A DNA stretch of 64,000 bases from Ignavibacteria bacterium (GCA_013298775.1 JAAFIV010000003.1:1-64000), one strand, 5' to 3'. Counted from the stretch's first letter, positions 34,796 through 42,880 are shown. A program made the numbers and translations. Notes: generated from the letters alone by a model not told the origin.

Positions 34796-34972
34796 TTAGT
34801 GACCTTCTTTTTTCTCTTCTTTCTTTTCTTCTTTTTTCTCTTTCATCTCTTTTTTGCCTTTTTTCTCTTTTTTCTCTTCCATTTTCTTCTCTTCTTTTTT
34901 CTCTTGAGCGAAAACAGGAGAGATAGCAGCAAAGGTAAATGCTGCGAGCAATGCGAATGCGAACTTACGCAT
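34796..34972 (-). CDS. Small exported Lys/Glu-rich peptide
   Basis: A 58-aa open frame on the minus strand. The first 22 residues are a textbook signal peptide (MRKFAFALLAAFTF then AAISPVFAQ, cut after Ala-Gln or Phe-Ala). The remaining 35 residues are almost only Lys and Glu with a few Met and Gly, ending EGH. A GGAG sequence sits 8 nt before the ATG on that strand, and a bidirectional terminator lies about 85 bp downstream. The mature peptide is a highly charged KKEE-type helix. Function unknown; similar short signal-peptide-plus-KE tails are easily missed by annotation because of length and low complexity. The plus-strand frame across it encodes only Leu/Phe/Ser repeats and is not a gene. 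Confidence 0.75.
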   Translation of the reverse strand: MRKFAFALLAAFTFAAISPVFAQEKKEEKKMEEKKEKKGKKEMKEKKEEKKEEKKEGH

Positions 34973-35177
34973 AATTAAACTCCAAAAAATAGTTGGATAA
35001 AAAAATCATCACTACTGAAAATTTATTGAATATAGCGATGTCGAAGGGTTAGAGGAGGGACGTAAGAAAAAGGTTTAATTATCGTCAAAAACTTTTTAAA
35101 ACTTTTTCAAACAATTCCCATAAAAACACAAATGGCAAGAGTATTTATTGAATACTGTTGCCATTTTCGGTGTAATT
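34973..35177. other. Intergenic region between two minus-strand genes
   Basis: It contains the rplS terminator hairpin (35130-35166) and an AT-rich stretch that should hold the promoter of the small Lys/Glu-rich gene. No TAnnTTTG box is evident there. Confidence 0.5.
35130..35166 (-). terminator. Terminator hairpin of rplS
   Basis: On the minus strand AAATGGCAACAGTATT (from 35166) pairs, with two mismatches, with AATACTCTTGCCATTT, and the sequence GTGTTTTTA follows. It starts 12 bp after the rplS stop codon. Confidence 0.75.
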
Positions 35178-35603
35178 TTAGTTAGCTTTGTTGGAAGCAA
35201 CTGCCAATACCGCTTTTTTGCGTGTTTTGGTGCGCATCTGGCGTTCGGTCATGCCACGAAGATAATACAACTTCGAGCGGCGGACTGAGCCTTCAGAAAC
35301 AATCGTAATTCCTTGAATAATTGGCGAGAAAAGCGGAAAAATACGCTCTACACCAACACCATTCGAGATTTTGCGAACACGGAAGGTCGCGCCAGTACCA
35401 ATGCCACGACGAGCAATCACGATACCTTGATAGTTCTGGATACGCTCTTTATCACCCTCGATAACGCGCACAGCAACGCTCACGGTGTCGCCCGGCTTAA
35501 AGGACGGAACAACAACTTCTTCGCCATTATTTTTTTGCTTACGAAAGTCAGCAGCTTCTGCAATCGCCATCGTTTCGATGAGTTGCAATTCTTTCTTCAT
35601 CAT
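35178..35603 (-). CDS. rplS: 50S ribosomal protein L19
   Basis: A 141-aa ribosomal protein of the large subunit at the 30S-50S interface. It shows the L19 signature from [19 protein letters not shown] through [20 protein letters not shown] and [19 protein letters not shown] to [18 protein letters not shown]. Two ATG codons in tandem begin the frame. In many bacteria rplS sits in an rpsP-rimM-trmD-rplS operon; here it stands alone between its own promoter and terminator. The C-terminal extension ([11 protein letters not shown]) is slightly longer than usual. Confidence 0.97.
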   Translation of the reverse strand: MMKKELQLIETMAIAEAADFRKQKNNGEEVVVPSFKPGDTVSVAVRVIEGDKERIQNYQGIVIARRGIGTGATFRVRKISNGVGVERIFPLFSPIIQGITIVSEGSVRRSKLYYLRGMTERQMRTKTRKKAVLAVASNKAN

Positions 35604-35675
35604 AGTCTTTATCTTGAAATAAATGTGAACGTACTAAAGTGTATTCATGGTAAGGATTTTTTCGAGTACAGCCTA

Positions 35676-35706
35676 CAAAAATACATTGGAATCATTTTTT
35701 GTGCAA
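35676..35706 (-). promoter_or_regulatory. Bacteroidota-type promoter of rplS
   Basis: On the minus strand: TTG (35706-35704), 20-nt spacer, TATTTTTG (35683-35676), a full match to the TTG-N(19-21)-TAnnTTTG pattern. Transcription would start near 35670, giving a leader of about 65 nt. The spacing match in front of a ribosomal protein gene makes this the best promoter call in the window. Confidence 0.6.
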
Positions 35707-35773
35707 GTTTTTTGTTGAAAACTTTGCATTAAATTTCTCTGTGACAATCCTTGTGAACATCACCATAATAAAA

Positions 35774-35810
35774 AGCCGACCAACACTTTGCTGCAAGTGT
35801 GTGGTCGGCT
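35774..35810 (-). terminator. Terminator of the CNCGHL protein gene
   Basis: AGCCGACCAACACTT (35774-35788) pairs with AAGTGTGTGGTCGGCT (35795-35810). On the minus strand the hairpin is followed by TTTTTATTATGG. It lies 70 bp beyond the stop of the upstream minus-strand gene. Confidence 0.85.
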
Positions 35811-35880
35811 GAAAAACTATGCTGAAAATGGTTGCCGTCAATTTTCTATGATGAGATAACCTGTCGGAAAATAAAAAGTT

Positions 35881-36432
35881 TTACAGTATTGGTTCAAGCC
35901 GTGTTGCGTGTTGTTCCGAAGCAGTAGAAAAAAAGTTTTGTCCAAATGTTTGCTCTTGTGGGCGCGATGACGGTGCGCCAAAAAGTTGTTCAGCCGATGG
36001 AAGCTGAATGTCGCTCAAAAGCTGCTCTTCAAGTAAATCTGCCCATGTTTCCATATACAAAACAACGTCGTCGCGGCGATTATATTGTAAAGCGCGGCGT
36101 TCAGGTGCAAGACGCATCAACACTGCGTTGTCAGACAAACGCTCTAAGCGACCAATATCCTCGCGTGTCATGCCCATTTCCAGCATGGTGGTAATGATGC
36201 TATCAATATGATGACCGCTTGTCGGGCAGTAATCTTCTGCGTGGTCTTCCCAATCGCCGTAGCGTTCAATCGCAAAACGATGAATTTCTACTTTGGAAAA
36301 CTGCGTAATTGTTTGCGCTAAATGCCCGCAATTACAGCTTCCCTGATGACTCCAGTAGTATTCTACCTCTGTGCGAAGCCGCTTTGCCGTTGTGCGTAGA
36401 GCTTGCACCAATTCAAGAGTTGGACGTGCCAT
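35881..36432 (-). CDS. Conserved hypothetical protein with CNCGHL motif
   Basis: A 183-aa soluble protein. The conserved-looking core is the N-terminal half: VQALRTTAKRLRTEVEYYWS, then HQGSCNCGHLAQTIT with a CxC pair plus His, a further DYCPTSGHHIDS (Cys, two His) and a helical segment MTREDIGRLERLSD. Closely placed Cys and His residues could bind a metal. I recall similar unannotated proteins in Bacteroidota but no function. The C-terminal 35 residues are low-complexity and probably disordered. ATG 36432 is preferred to the longer frame because AAAGGA lies 8-10 nt upstream. Confidence 0.72.
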   Translation of the reverse strand: MARPTLELVQALRTTAKRLRTEVEYYWSHQGSCNCGHLAQTITQFSKVEIHRFAIERYGDWEDHAEDYCPTSGHHIDSIITTMLEMGMTREDIGRLERLSDNAVLMRLAPERRALQYNRRDDVVLYMETWADLLEEQLLSDIQLPSAEQLFGAPSSRPQEQTFGQNFFSTASEQHATRLEPIL

Positions 36433-36769
36433 GATGACATCCTTTGCTAAAGGTGAAATGAAATTTTGATGTGGAATTTGATTCGAGAGATACAAAACAT
36501 AACGCTGCACGAAATAAATTAGTTCCGTATTTTACGGTCTGAATTTCGCACTACTATTTCCCAATACTTCACAGAATGTAGTAAAAAAATCTCTTGTGCC
36601 AAAACTTTCTCGCACATATCACATTTTTCGCACCTGGTCAGCTATCCTGAGCAATGTCGAATTCGCCCCCTTGATAAAGGGGGAACGGGGGATTATGACG
36701 GTTCAACACCGCTCTATTGCTAGTCTTGCGCGTGTTCAATCCCCCGTTCCCCCTTTATCAAGGGGGCGA
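36433..36769. other. Divergent intergenic region with palindrome D
   Basis: Between the minus-strand CNCGHL gene and the plus-strand outer-membrane protein gene. The left 170 bp is AT-rich, suited to divergent promoters. The right 110 bp is the family D palindrome. No other feature seen. Confidence 0.55.
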
Positions 36770-36771
36770 AT
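36661..36771. repeat. Long palindromic repeat family D
   Basis: Arms of about 35 nt: ATTCGCCCCCTTGATAAAGG continuing GGGAACGGGGGATT, and the complementary AATCCCCCGTTCCCCCTTTA continuing TCAAGGGGGCGAAT, around a 43-nt spacer. Each arm has its own small hairpin, CCCCCTTGATAAAGGGGG. Only one copy in the window. The right arm ends inside the ATG of the downstream gene. Confidence 0.92.
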
Positions 36772-38881
36772 GAGTGAAATTGCGCCAACATCTCGATTGT
36801 TACAATTTTTCTTTGAATCGCAGCAAACAAAGCAACAATGCGCTCTCCCGTGTTTTGTGTGGTGGCTATTTTTCCTCTTTACCATTCTTCTCCCTCGCCC
36901 AAACACCGCACAAACACTGCCTTACACGCTTCTCACCGATTCCCTTGCAGGGCAGATTTCCCCACAACCCGCTCTGCGCTTGGGGTCGGACAAAATTGCT
37001 AATACTTTTTTGTTTCGTGGTGAATTTGCTGGAATCTTCTCCGTGCCGCTTGGAACCTTGCTGTTGCGCACACAGTACAGAGGCAGCACAATTCGCTCCG
37101 GCGCGGCAAACTCCCGTAACAACACCAATGCCAGCCGCGACGATGCCGACGCGCTCGTGCGATACCTCGCGCCGATAGATTCTACGCTGTCTTTCATCAT
37201 GCTGAATAATGTTTTGCTCTCGCAGGATTCGCGCTCTATCGGACTAAACCGCCTCCTGCAAGTGGGCGCAAATGCTGGGCTGGAGTGGAAACCGCGCACG
37301 GGCTTTGCCCAAATGTTTGAAACGGTGCGCCTTTCCGCGCTCTTTGGCGGCGAATACAACGAGCAACTGAGCGTTGCCGATAGAGGCTGGACGCTCATGG
37401 GCGCAGGAAGCGCACAAAATCTACGTTTGGATGATTATTTGCTCAGTTTGGACGGCGGCGGATTTCTCACTAATTTATCCAACACCCGCACCAATCAACA
37501 GTGGAACGCGCGAGTGAGTCTCCTGAAAACATTTGACGCTCCGTCGGCGCAAGCCTCACAAAGCCCATCACAACTAGAGTTTTCGGCACAATACACCACC
37601 TTACAACGCGATTTCTACACCACTTTCCAGCAGCAACTTCCACAAGGTCTTACGAACACGCTCGCGCTGGAGCGGCGTTTGGAGCGGCTTTTGCGCATCA
37701 ATACACGATTCGCCACATCGCTTGGAAACGGCATAGATGCTGACTTAGCGGGCTTTATAGAAAATTGGGCAGTGCGCCGCGAGTACCGCGAACCCATTGA
37801 GCGCGTTTCGCTCACGTCTGCCGAGCGCGATGTGGACCAATTACGCTTTTCCCTGAATGCGACGGTGCGAGCTTCAGTGCGGCTTGCGGGCGTTGCTGAG
37901 ACGAATAATTCTGCGGGAATTATCGTGGATAACCGCGAAGAAACCAATACCATTCGTGAGCGTTTCCCGCTTGCCGATTCCGAACTCCAAACCTTGCGCA
38001 ACGCTGAACGCCAGCGCGACAACGTTGGCTTACGCACAACGCTCTGGTGGCAAACCGCATGGAATCTCGCTTCTGGAGATTCCGTCCGCGTGGATTATTC
38101 CACCTCGCTTTTGCGCTACGACACACCGAGTACGCTCAACAACGACGACCGCGACGAACTTGCCACCAACGTCAGTGCCGCATACACGCACGTTTTCTCG
38201 CATTTCCTTCTCGGCACGATTCTTGCGGATGTACGCTTGGCGCATTTGGTTTTTATCAAGGCACAGCGCAGTGCGCAAAATAATTGGAATCGCGTGTTTC
38301 GTCTAGTGCCGTCGGTGCTGGTCAATACTGGTGCGGTGGTGCTGCGTCCGCAGTTCGAGGTGCTGGCGAATTATACAAGTTTTGACTTTGAAGATTTGCT
38401 TGGAACGGCACAAAGTTTTAGTTTACGGCAGGTTGCATACCGCGATTCGATTACGATTTACCTCAATTCCAACGCGCTGCTTGAATCTCGCATGATATTT
38501 CGCTATTTTGAGCGCGGCGAATTTCGCTGGCGCGAATTTGCTGAAACCCCACGCGACCGCAACATCGAAGCATTTGCGCGGCTTTTGTGCATTGCTTCGT
38601 CGGAATCCATTGCTGGCGAAAGCGCAGGAACACTCATTCGCAAGGCTCGCTACGGTGCGGGTGGGCGGATATACATTTTGTCGCAATCGCCATCGGGACT
38701 AGGTTTTGTGCGGGTTAATGAATTTTTGAATCAATCAATCGCGCCCGAAGCTCTGATAGATATTGAGTTCCGCTCTGGTACGCTGCTTCGTTGTAATGGT
38801 TGGTTGGAGTTTCAATCCGATAGAACCTCGCTTCTGCGCATTGTCCCGAATTTCCTTTTTTCTGTGGCAATGCAGTTGTGA
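36770..38881 (+). CDS. Putative outer-membrane protein (unrecognised family)
   Basis: A 703-aa exported protein. If it begins at ATG 36770, which overlaps the end of palindrome D, there is a 28-residue polar leader followed by the hydrophobic core CFVWWLFFLFTILLPR and an AQ cleavage site. Downstream are long runs of alternating residues with many Leu/Arg/Asn/Ser turns (FLFRGEFAGIFSVPLGTLLLRTQYRG, VSLLKTF, LLRCNGWLEFQSD), as in large beta-barrels, ending LFSVAMQL. No TonB box or plug domain is visible. An open frame continues 58 codons upstream through the whole palindrome (to 36596); I consider that extension unlikely to be translated. Function unknown. Confidence 0.65.
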   Translation: MSEIAPTSRLLQFFFESQQTKQQCALPCFVWWLFFLFTILLPRPNTAQTLPYTLLTDSLAGQISPQPALRLGSDKIANTFLFRGEFAGIFSVPLGTLLLRTQYRGSTIRSGAANSRNNTNASRDDADALVRYLAPIDSTLSFIMLNNVLLSQDSRSIGLNRLLQVGANAGLEWKPRTGFAQMFETVRLSALFGGEYNEQLSVADRGWTLMGAGSAQNLRLDDYLLSLDGGGFLTNLSNTRTNQQWNARVSLLKTFDAPSAQASQSPSQLEFSAQYTTLQRDFYTTFQQQLPQGLTNTLALERRLERLLRINTRFATSLGNGIDADLAGFIENWAVRREYREPIERVSLTSAERDVDQLRFSLNATVRASVRLAGVAETNNSAGIIVDNREETNTIRERFPLADSELQTLRNAERQRDNVGLRTTLWWQTAWNLASGDSVRVDYSTSLLRYDTPSTLNNDDRDELATNVSAAYTHVFSHFLLGTILADVRLAHLVFIKAQRSAQNNWNRVFRLVPSVLVNTGAVVLRPQFEVLANYTSFDFEDLLGTAQSFSLRQVAYRDSITIYLNSNALLESRMIFRYFERGEFRWREFAETPRDRNIEAFARLLCIASSESIAGESAGTLIRKARYGAGGRIYILSQSPSGLGFVRVNEFLNQSIAPEALIDIEFRSGTLLRCNGWLEFQSDRTSLLRIVPNFLFSVAMQL

Positions 38882-38906
38882 GGCTGTAAACATGACTGTT
38901 TGAATT

Positions 38907-38970
38907 GGGCAGACAAGAGTGTCCGCCCTACCAAAGCCAGTAGGTAGCGCAGACACTCTTGTCTGCGCCA
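38907..38970. repeat. Palindromic repeat family B variant (B')
   Basis: GGGCAGACAAGAGTGTCCGC pairs imperfectly with GCGCAGACACTCTTGTCTGC. The loop contains ACCRAAGCCAGTA, shared with the copy at 63367-63437, so loop and arms are both conserved in this subfamily. It ends 38 bp before the RsbW-like start. Confidence 0.85.
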
Positions 38971-39008
38971 CAAAATGCCCTTATCCTTTTGCCTTGTTTT
39001 TTCGCTGT

Positions 39009-39434
39009 ATGGTAAAAACTCTCATTCTTCAAAGCAATACCAAGAATTTGCGCTATGTTGAGCCATTTTTGACCGAAATTGTTCGCGGTCGAAACATGGA
39101 CGAAACGCGCTATCACAATGTTGTCATTGCGCTTACCGAAGGCGTGAACAATGCGATTGTGCATGGCAATAAACGCGATGAGGCAAAATCTGTTACCATC
39201 ACGGGCGAGGTTATTGGCGAAACACCTGATGAAATCTTGATTGTAACGATTGAAGATAGCGGCGGCGGGTTCAATCCCGACACGCTCCCCGACCCGCTCG
39301 CACCAGAAAACCTGCTCCGCGACGGCGGACGCGGCGTTTTTCTTATGCGCTCCTTGTGCGATGTGGCAGAATTTGAAAATATCGAAACCGGCTGCCGAAC
39401 CACCTTAAAAACACGCTTGCAGGAGAAAAGCTAG
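39009..39434 (+). CDS. RsbW-like serine/threonine kinase / anti-sigma factor (HATPase)
   Basis: A 141-aa cytoplasmic GHKL ATPase. It has the N box ALTEGVNNAIVHGNKRD, the G1 box IEDSGGGFNP, a DPLAPENLL linker and the G2 box DGGRGVFLMRSLCD, which together define the SpoIIAB/RsbW family. Such kinases inhibit sigma factors or phosphorylate STAS anti-anti-sigma proteins. No sigma factor or STAS gene is adjacent, so the partner is unknown. ATG 39009 is chosen because the open frame upstream only crosses palindrome B'. Confidence 0.92.
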   Translation: MVKTLILQSNTKNLRYVEPFLTEIVRGRNMDETRYHNVVIALTEGVNNAIVHGNKRDEAKSVTITGEVIGETPDEILIVTIEDSGGGFNPDTLPDPLAPENLLRDGGRGVFLMRSLCDVAEFENIETGCRTTLKTRLQEKS

Positions 39435-39443
39435 GCGGTAACT

Positions 39444-39559
39444 GTTCCCCCGTCGGGCGGCTGAGGAGTTCATGAACGCTGCCGTCCGGCGGGTGATTCG
39501 CTTGAACACCACCCGCCGGACGGCTACTGCGCTTGTGATAACAGCCGCCCGACGGGAAC
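39444..39559. repeat. Nested palindrome (family E) between convergent genes
   Basis: The outer arms GTTCCCCCGTCGGGCGGCTG and CAGCCGCCCGACGGGAAC enclose inner arms GCCGTCCGGCGGGTG (39481-39495) and CACCCGCCGGACGGC (39510-39524). The whole 116 bp sits between the convergent stops of the RsbW-like gene and tsaB (4 bp from the latter), where it may end transcription from both sides. It is far more GC-rich than its surroundings. Only one copy in the window. Confidence 0.9.
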
Positions 39560-39562
39560 ACT

Positions 39563-40372
39563 CTATACCTTCGGAATAAATTCCTGCGCATACAAAGGAA
39601 CAAAGTCTGAAGAACTGACAAATGCTTGCTCAGAGAAAATATGTGCCGCATAGTCAGCAATCATGCGCGGCGTGATGCGGGAATACTCTTCCAGTCTGGG
39701 AAACGAGGATTGATGGGCTTCCGCAGCATTTTGAGAGAAAATACTGTCTGCGGCAAAATAGCTTCCAGCATAGAAAATATCGGCACTGTGAGGGATTTGG
39801 CTTGTAGGAATGAGACGCAGGGAATCGTTAGACATAGCATCATTGCTGAATGCTTCATTATTGAATACTTGGCAATACACAAGGTCTTTGTGGGAAGGAA
39901 TAAGAACGCAGATGTGCTGAAAGCCTAGCATTTTCGCGCTTTTTCGGGCAGCGAAGGCAATCGCATTCATTGTTGGAACGGGCAGAAGGCGCGATGTTTT
40001 TTCCAAAGAATGTTCTAAAGAATTTTCAAGCACATCTTCAAAACAAAAGGCTTTCGCAAATGCTGCACCAATACGCAGCCCAGTAAAGGAGCCAGGTCCA
40101 GCCGAAATTGCCACCACGTGAACATCCGACGCAGTGCGCTGTGTAAGCTGTAAAAGTGTTCGCACACCTTCGGCGAGAATGCGGTCATGTTGAAATGGTT
40201 CAAAAAAAGACAACTCGGCTACAAGTGAGCATTGATGAGCCGTTGAAGGGTTTGGAGTGATTTCAGCAAGCGCGATTCCACAGACCGTACCAGAGGTTTC
40301 GAGAGCAAGAAGAGTAGTTTTGTTGGACGGCGAAGCGGGCGCAGAAGCCCGTGGTTGCTTGGGTTGAGGCAT
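39563..40372 (-). CDS. tsaB: tRNA threonylcarbamoyladenosine biosynthesis protein TsaB
   Basis: A 269-aa Kae1/TsaD-like ASKHA-fold protein that pairs with TsaD in making t6A37 of ANN-decoding tRNAs. It has the N-terminal strand LLALETSGTVCGIAL, then HDRILAEGVRTLLQ, AISAGPGSFTGLRIGAAFAKAF, a Cys/hydrophobic ICVLIPSHKDLVYCQVF strand and the usual short, variable C-terminal half. A 16-residue Pro/Ser leader precedes the first strand; a start further in is not available. Short internal duplications (ENSLEHSLE and SNDAMSNDS) suggest slippage. The stop is 4 bp from palindrome E. Confidence 0.92.
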   Translation of the reverse strand: MPQPKQPRASAPASPSNKTTLLALETSGTVCGIALAEITPNPSTAHQCSLVAELSFFEPFQHDRILAEGVRTLLQLTQRTASDVHVVAISAGPGSFTGLRIGAAFAKAFCFEDVLENSLEHSLEKTSRLLPVPTMNAIAFAARKSAKMLGFQHICVLIPSHKDLVYCQVFNNEAFSNDAMSNDSLRLIPTSQIPHSADIFYAGSYFAADSIFSQNAAEAHQSSFPRLEEYSRITPRMIADYAAHIFSEQAFVSSSDFVPLYAQEFIPKV

Positions 40373-40415
40373 GAACGGAGAGGGATAGCGTAGATTCAAG
40401 AGCGATAAACAAGTC

Positions 40416-40673
40416 TTATTCGGCAACGATTTCGTAATCGGAAAGCATTTCGTCAATGACGAGATTTGGTGTTCCGAACTCAGTTGGGAAGCGGTTCAAA
40501 TCAAGTTTTTTTGCATTCAAGCCCTTTAATTGCGCCTCTTCCAAGCGAATTTCCTTCAGCCATTGAAAGAGTGTTGGCGAGATATAGAGCTTCTCTGGCG
40601 GCTTCCCACCATGCGTTTTCGCAAAATCTTGAATGCTTTCGTAGAGTTCTTCGTTAGCATCAAAATATTCCAT
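40416..40673 (-). CDS. Small conserved-type hypothetical protein
   Basis: An 85-aa acidic soluble protein starting MEYFDANEELYESIQDFAKT and ending DEMLSDYEIVAE. I do not recognise the family. ATG 40673 is supported by GGAG 9 nt upstream. The frame continues upstream through palindrome B3 (reading GTDILVC and DKNVCAT), which is the hallmark of a repeat-derived false extension. tsaB follows 43 bp downstream on the same strand, so the two are likely co-transcribed. Confidence 0.7.
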   Translation of the reverse strand: MEYFDANEELYESIQDFAKTHGGKPPEKLYISPTLFQWLKEIRLEEAQLKGLNAKKLDLNRFPTEFGTPNLVIDEMLSDYEIVAE

Positions 40674-40988
40674 CTCGGTATGCTCCGTTTCGCGTTTTAT
40701 GAGCGGGTTGGTAAAAATTCCACAAGATTCAGGACACGAAAAAATTTCTTTAGTAGTGGCACAGACATTCTTGTCTGTGAGTGTTTGAGGTGGAACACAG
40801 ACAAGAATGTCTGTGCCACTGAGGAATTGGCTAACTACTTTTAGAAATTTTACTGTGAACCAAACGCAGATACTATCACACACGCTCTTCAAAAATTGGG
40901 CTTTTGAACGCCGCATAATTACGCAATTTAGGCGTGTTGTGCAATGAAAATATGAAAAATGCTGATAAACAAAATAGGATTTTCCGCT
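40674..40988. other. Divergent intergenic region with palindrome B3
   Basis: This 315-bp gap separates the minus-strand small gene/tsaB unit from the plus-strand outer-membrane gene. It holds palindrome B3 and, to its right, about 165 bp of mixed sequence for divergent promoters. No clear promoter motif or coding frame was found. Confidence 0.55.
40755..40820. repeat. Palindromic repeat family B, copy 3
   Basis: AGTGGCACAGACATTCTTGT and ACAAGAATGTCTGTGCCACT with a loop of 16 nt, the shortest loop of the three copies. Confidence 0.9.
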
Positions 40989-41879
40989 ATGAATAAAACT
41001 TTCAAAACCGCACAAATACTCTTTCTCACGCTTTTTCTTGGTAGCCTTGCCGCTTCAATACTTCCTGCGCAAACTGAGCAAACAAGCAGCGAGTGGGCAA
41101 ATCAAGTACGCTTCAAGCTCTTTGGCGGCGTGGCTGCGAATCAGCATCAAATCAACGCGCCAGAACTCACAGGCTACCCAATTTTTACCCCACGCGATAG
41201 CTTTAATGCGGGTCCAGCAAATTTCCAAACAACAGTTGCTTTGGGTTGGTGGGGCGGCATCGGCGCAGATGTGCCGCTTGCAAGCACGCTCGCTCTCAGC
41301 CTTGCCGCAAGTGCGCAGCCGCACAACGTTGTGCTGACAACCATTGAACAAACGCGCGTCGGAACACTCGCAGGAACAAGCATTGATGCGCGTATTGGCT
41401 ATGTGTACGATATTCGCTTGCTTTCGGCGGGGTTGGACGCGCTGCTCGCGTGGCGACCGATTGAAAGCGCAGGACTGAGCATTTGTGCGGGTGCGCGAGG
41501 TGCGTGGCTCTTAGAGCGGCGCATCACGCAGCGCGAAGAATTATTAGAACCAACCTTTGGCGGTTTTACGCCAAGCGGCGAGCGTGTGCGCAATCTCCGA
41601 CAAGAAACGCTGGAAAGCGCACAGCAACTACAAGTTCACGCTTTAGGTGCGTTGCGCTACGATGCAGCGATTCCGCTTCAAGGCGCGTGGTTGCTCATTT
41701 CTCCCGAAGTGCAGATTGGCTATCCTCTTACCCGAATAACCCGCCAAGACGCATGGCAGCTTGCCTTTGCACGTGCTGGGATTGCGATTGGTTTTGCAGC
41801 GCGTCCTGAACCGAAGGTTGAACCAGTTGTGTATCCGCCTTTGCCGCCTGGTTATACTGCACCTGCACGCAAGCAGTAA
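40989..41879 (+). CDS. Outer-membrane beta-barrel protein (unrecognised)
   Basis: A 296-aa exported protein. Signal peptide MNKTFKTAQILFLTLFLGSL-AASILPAQ, then alternating strands with Gly/aromatic residues (VRFKLFGGVAANQHQ, TVALGWWGGIGADVPL, SIDARIGYVYDIRLLSAGLDALLAW, GLSICAGARGAWLLERR, GIAIGFAAR). It ends with a Pro-rich tail after the last strand. The layout fits a small OmpW/OMP_b-brl-like barrel of about 8 strands. ATG 40989 places the signal peptide at the N-terminus; an upstream ATG at 40959 is less fitting. No functional neighbour. Confidence 0.72.
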   Translation: MNKTFKTAQILFLTLFLGSLAASILPAQTEQTSSEWANQVRFKLFGGVAANQHQINAPELTGYPIFTPRDSFNAGPANFQTTVALGWWGGIGADVPLASTLALSLAASAQPHNVVLTTIEQTRVGTLAGTSIDARIGYVYDIRLLSAGLDALLAWRPIESAGLSICAGARGAWLLERRITQREELLEPTFGGFTPSGERVRNLRQETLESAQQLQVHALGALRYDAAIPLQGAWLLISPEVQIGYPLTRITRQDAWQLAFARAGIAIGFAARPEPKVEPVVYPPLPPGYTAPARKQ

Positions 41880-41924
41880 CACGTAAGTAACGCGGTTTTT
41901 TCTTGCAAAGGTCAGTAAGAAATA

Positions 41925-42815
41925 TCACGCTTTCAAAGATGTAGCAAACTCACGGAAGTACGCTGCCAAGCGGTGTTCTGTCGAAACAGCAGGTGCGATG
42001 CAATCTTGTGTTGCGACGATTGCACCAAACTCGACCAATTCCCCCAAGCGCTGATTAAAGGGGCGTGTCATCTGGCTGCCAAACTTCATCATACCATACG
42101 GCACCGCAGAAATACGTGCTTTTTTGCCGAGTGCCGCAAATGCTAGTTCCGTAATTTCTTTTCGTGTGAAGGTTTCTGCTCCACCGATATTTATGCGTTT
42201 CTCGCTGCTAGAGAGCGCATCTACACAGACTTTGGCGACATCTGCTTCGTGAATGGGATTTGTCCGTGCCGAGCCATCGCCGATAATCATTGCCCGCCCA
42301 CGCTTTGCCATTGCGACAAATTCCGCATTCACATAGAAAAAGCCTGTTGGTTGGATAATTGAGTAATCACGACCGCTTGTGGCAAGTTTTTGTGCAAATG
42401 CCTCGTGTTCGTTCATGTACGGCGTTTTTACTTTTTCCGCTCCAAAGGCTGATAAATACACGAATTTTTGAACCGCGCTTCGTTGTGCTTCGTGGAGGAG
42501 ATTGCAGTTTGCGGTAAAATCAATGTCATGGAAAGAGCGTCGGTCGGAAAAATTGTACAAATCCAACGATGCGCCAAGCGTTGAAATCACCGCGTCTGCG
42601 CCATCGCACGCATTCTTTAGGCTGTTTGGGTTTGTGGCATCGCCTTCGATGATGTGCAGATTGCTCATAGAGCGCAGGCGTGGCTGCCGTGCAAGTAATT
42701 GTACGGTGTTGCGGGTGAGCAACCGAAAAGTATAGCCTTGCTCATGCAAAAGTGGAATGATGTGTGCGCCAGTGTGTCCGCCTGCGCCTGCGAGAAAGAT
42801 GGTTTTTGTTGGCAT
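41925..42815 (-). CDS. Atypical SDR family NAD(P)-binding oxidoreductase
   Basis: A 296-aa cytoplasmic protein of the NmrA-like/atypical SDR (a5) group. The nucleotide-binding motif AGAGGHTGAHI lies at the N-terminus, followed by EGDATNPNSLKNACDGADAVISTLG, FVYLSAFGAEKV and the substrate region YSIIQPTGFFYV. It lacks the classical YxxxK, as atypical SDRs often do. It is transcribed away from a TetR-type regulator gene, with two matching palindromes between them. It is therefore probably the regulator's target, perhaps dealing with a quinone or reactive small molecule (inference). Confidence 0.87.
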   Translation of the reverse strand: MPTKTIFLAGAGGHTGAHIIPLLHEQGYTFRLLTRNTVQLLARQPRLRSMSNLHIIEGDATNPNSLKNACDGADAVISTLGASLDLYNFSDRRSFHDIDFTANCNLLHEAQRSAVQKFVYLSAFGAEKVKTPYMNEHEAFAQKLATSGRDYSIIQPTGFFYVNAEFVAMAKRGRAMIIGDGSARTNPIHEADVAKVCVDALSSSEKRINIGGAETFTRKEITELAFAALGKKARISAVPYGMMKFGSQMTRPFNQRLGELVEFGAIVATQDCIAPAVSTEHRLAAYFREFATSLKA

Positions 42816-42880
42816 GGTAAATCTCTCCAAATAAGTATTGATGCGGCTTTTGGAAGTAGCCAAGAAGTATGTTTGAAAAA

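Noticed and set aside
34744-34926. Plus-strand frame of Leu/Phe/Ser repeats
   Set aside because: It is the antisense of the small Lys/Glu-rich gene, which has a signal peptide, ribosome-binding site and terminator.
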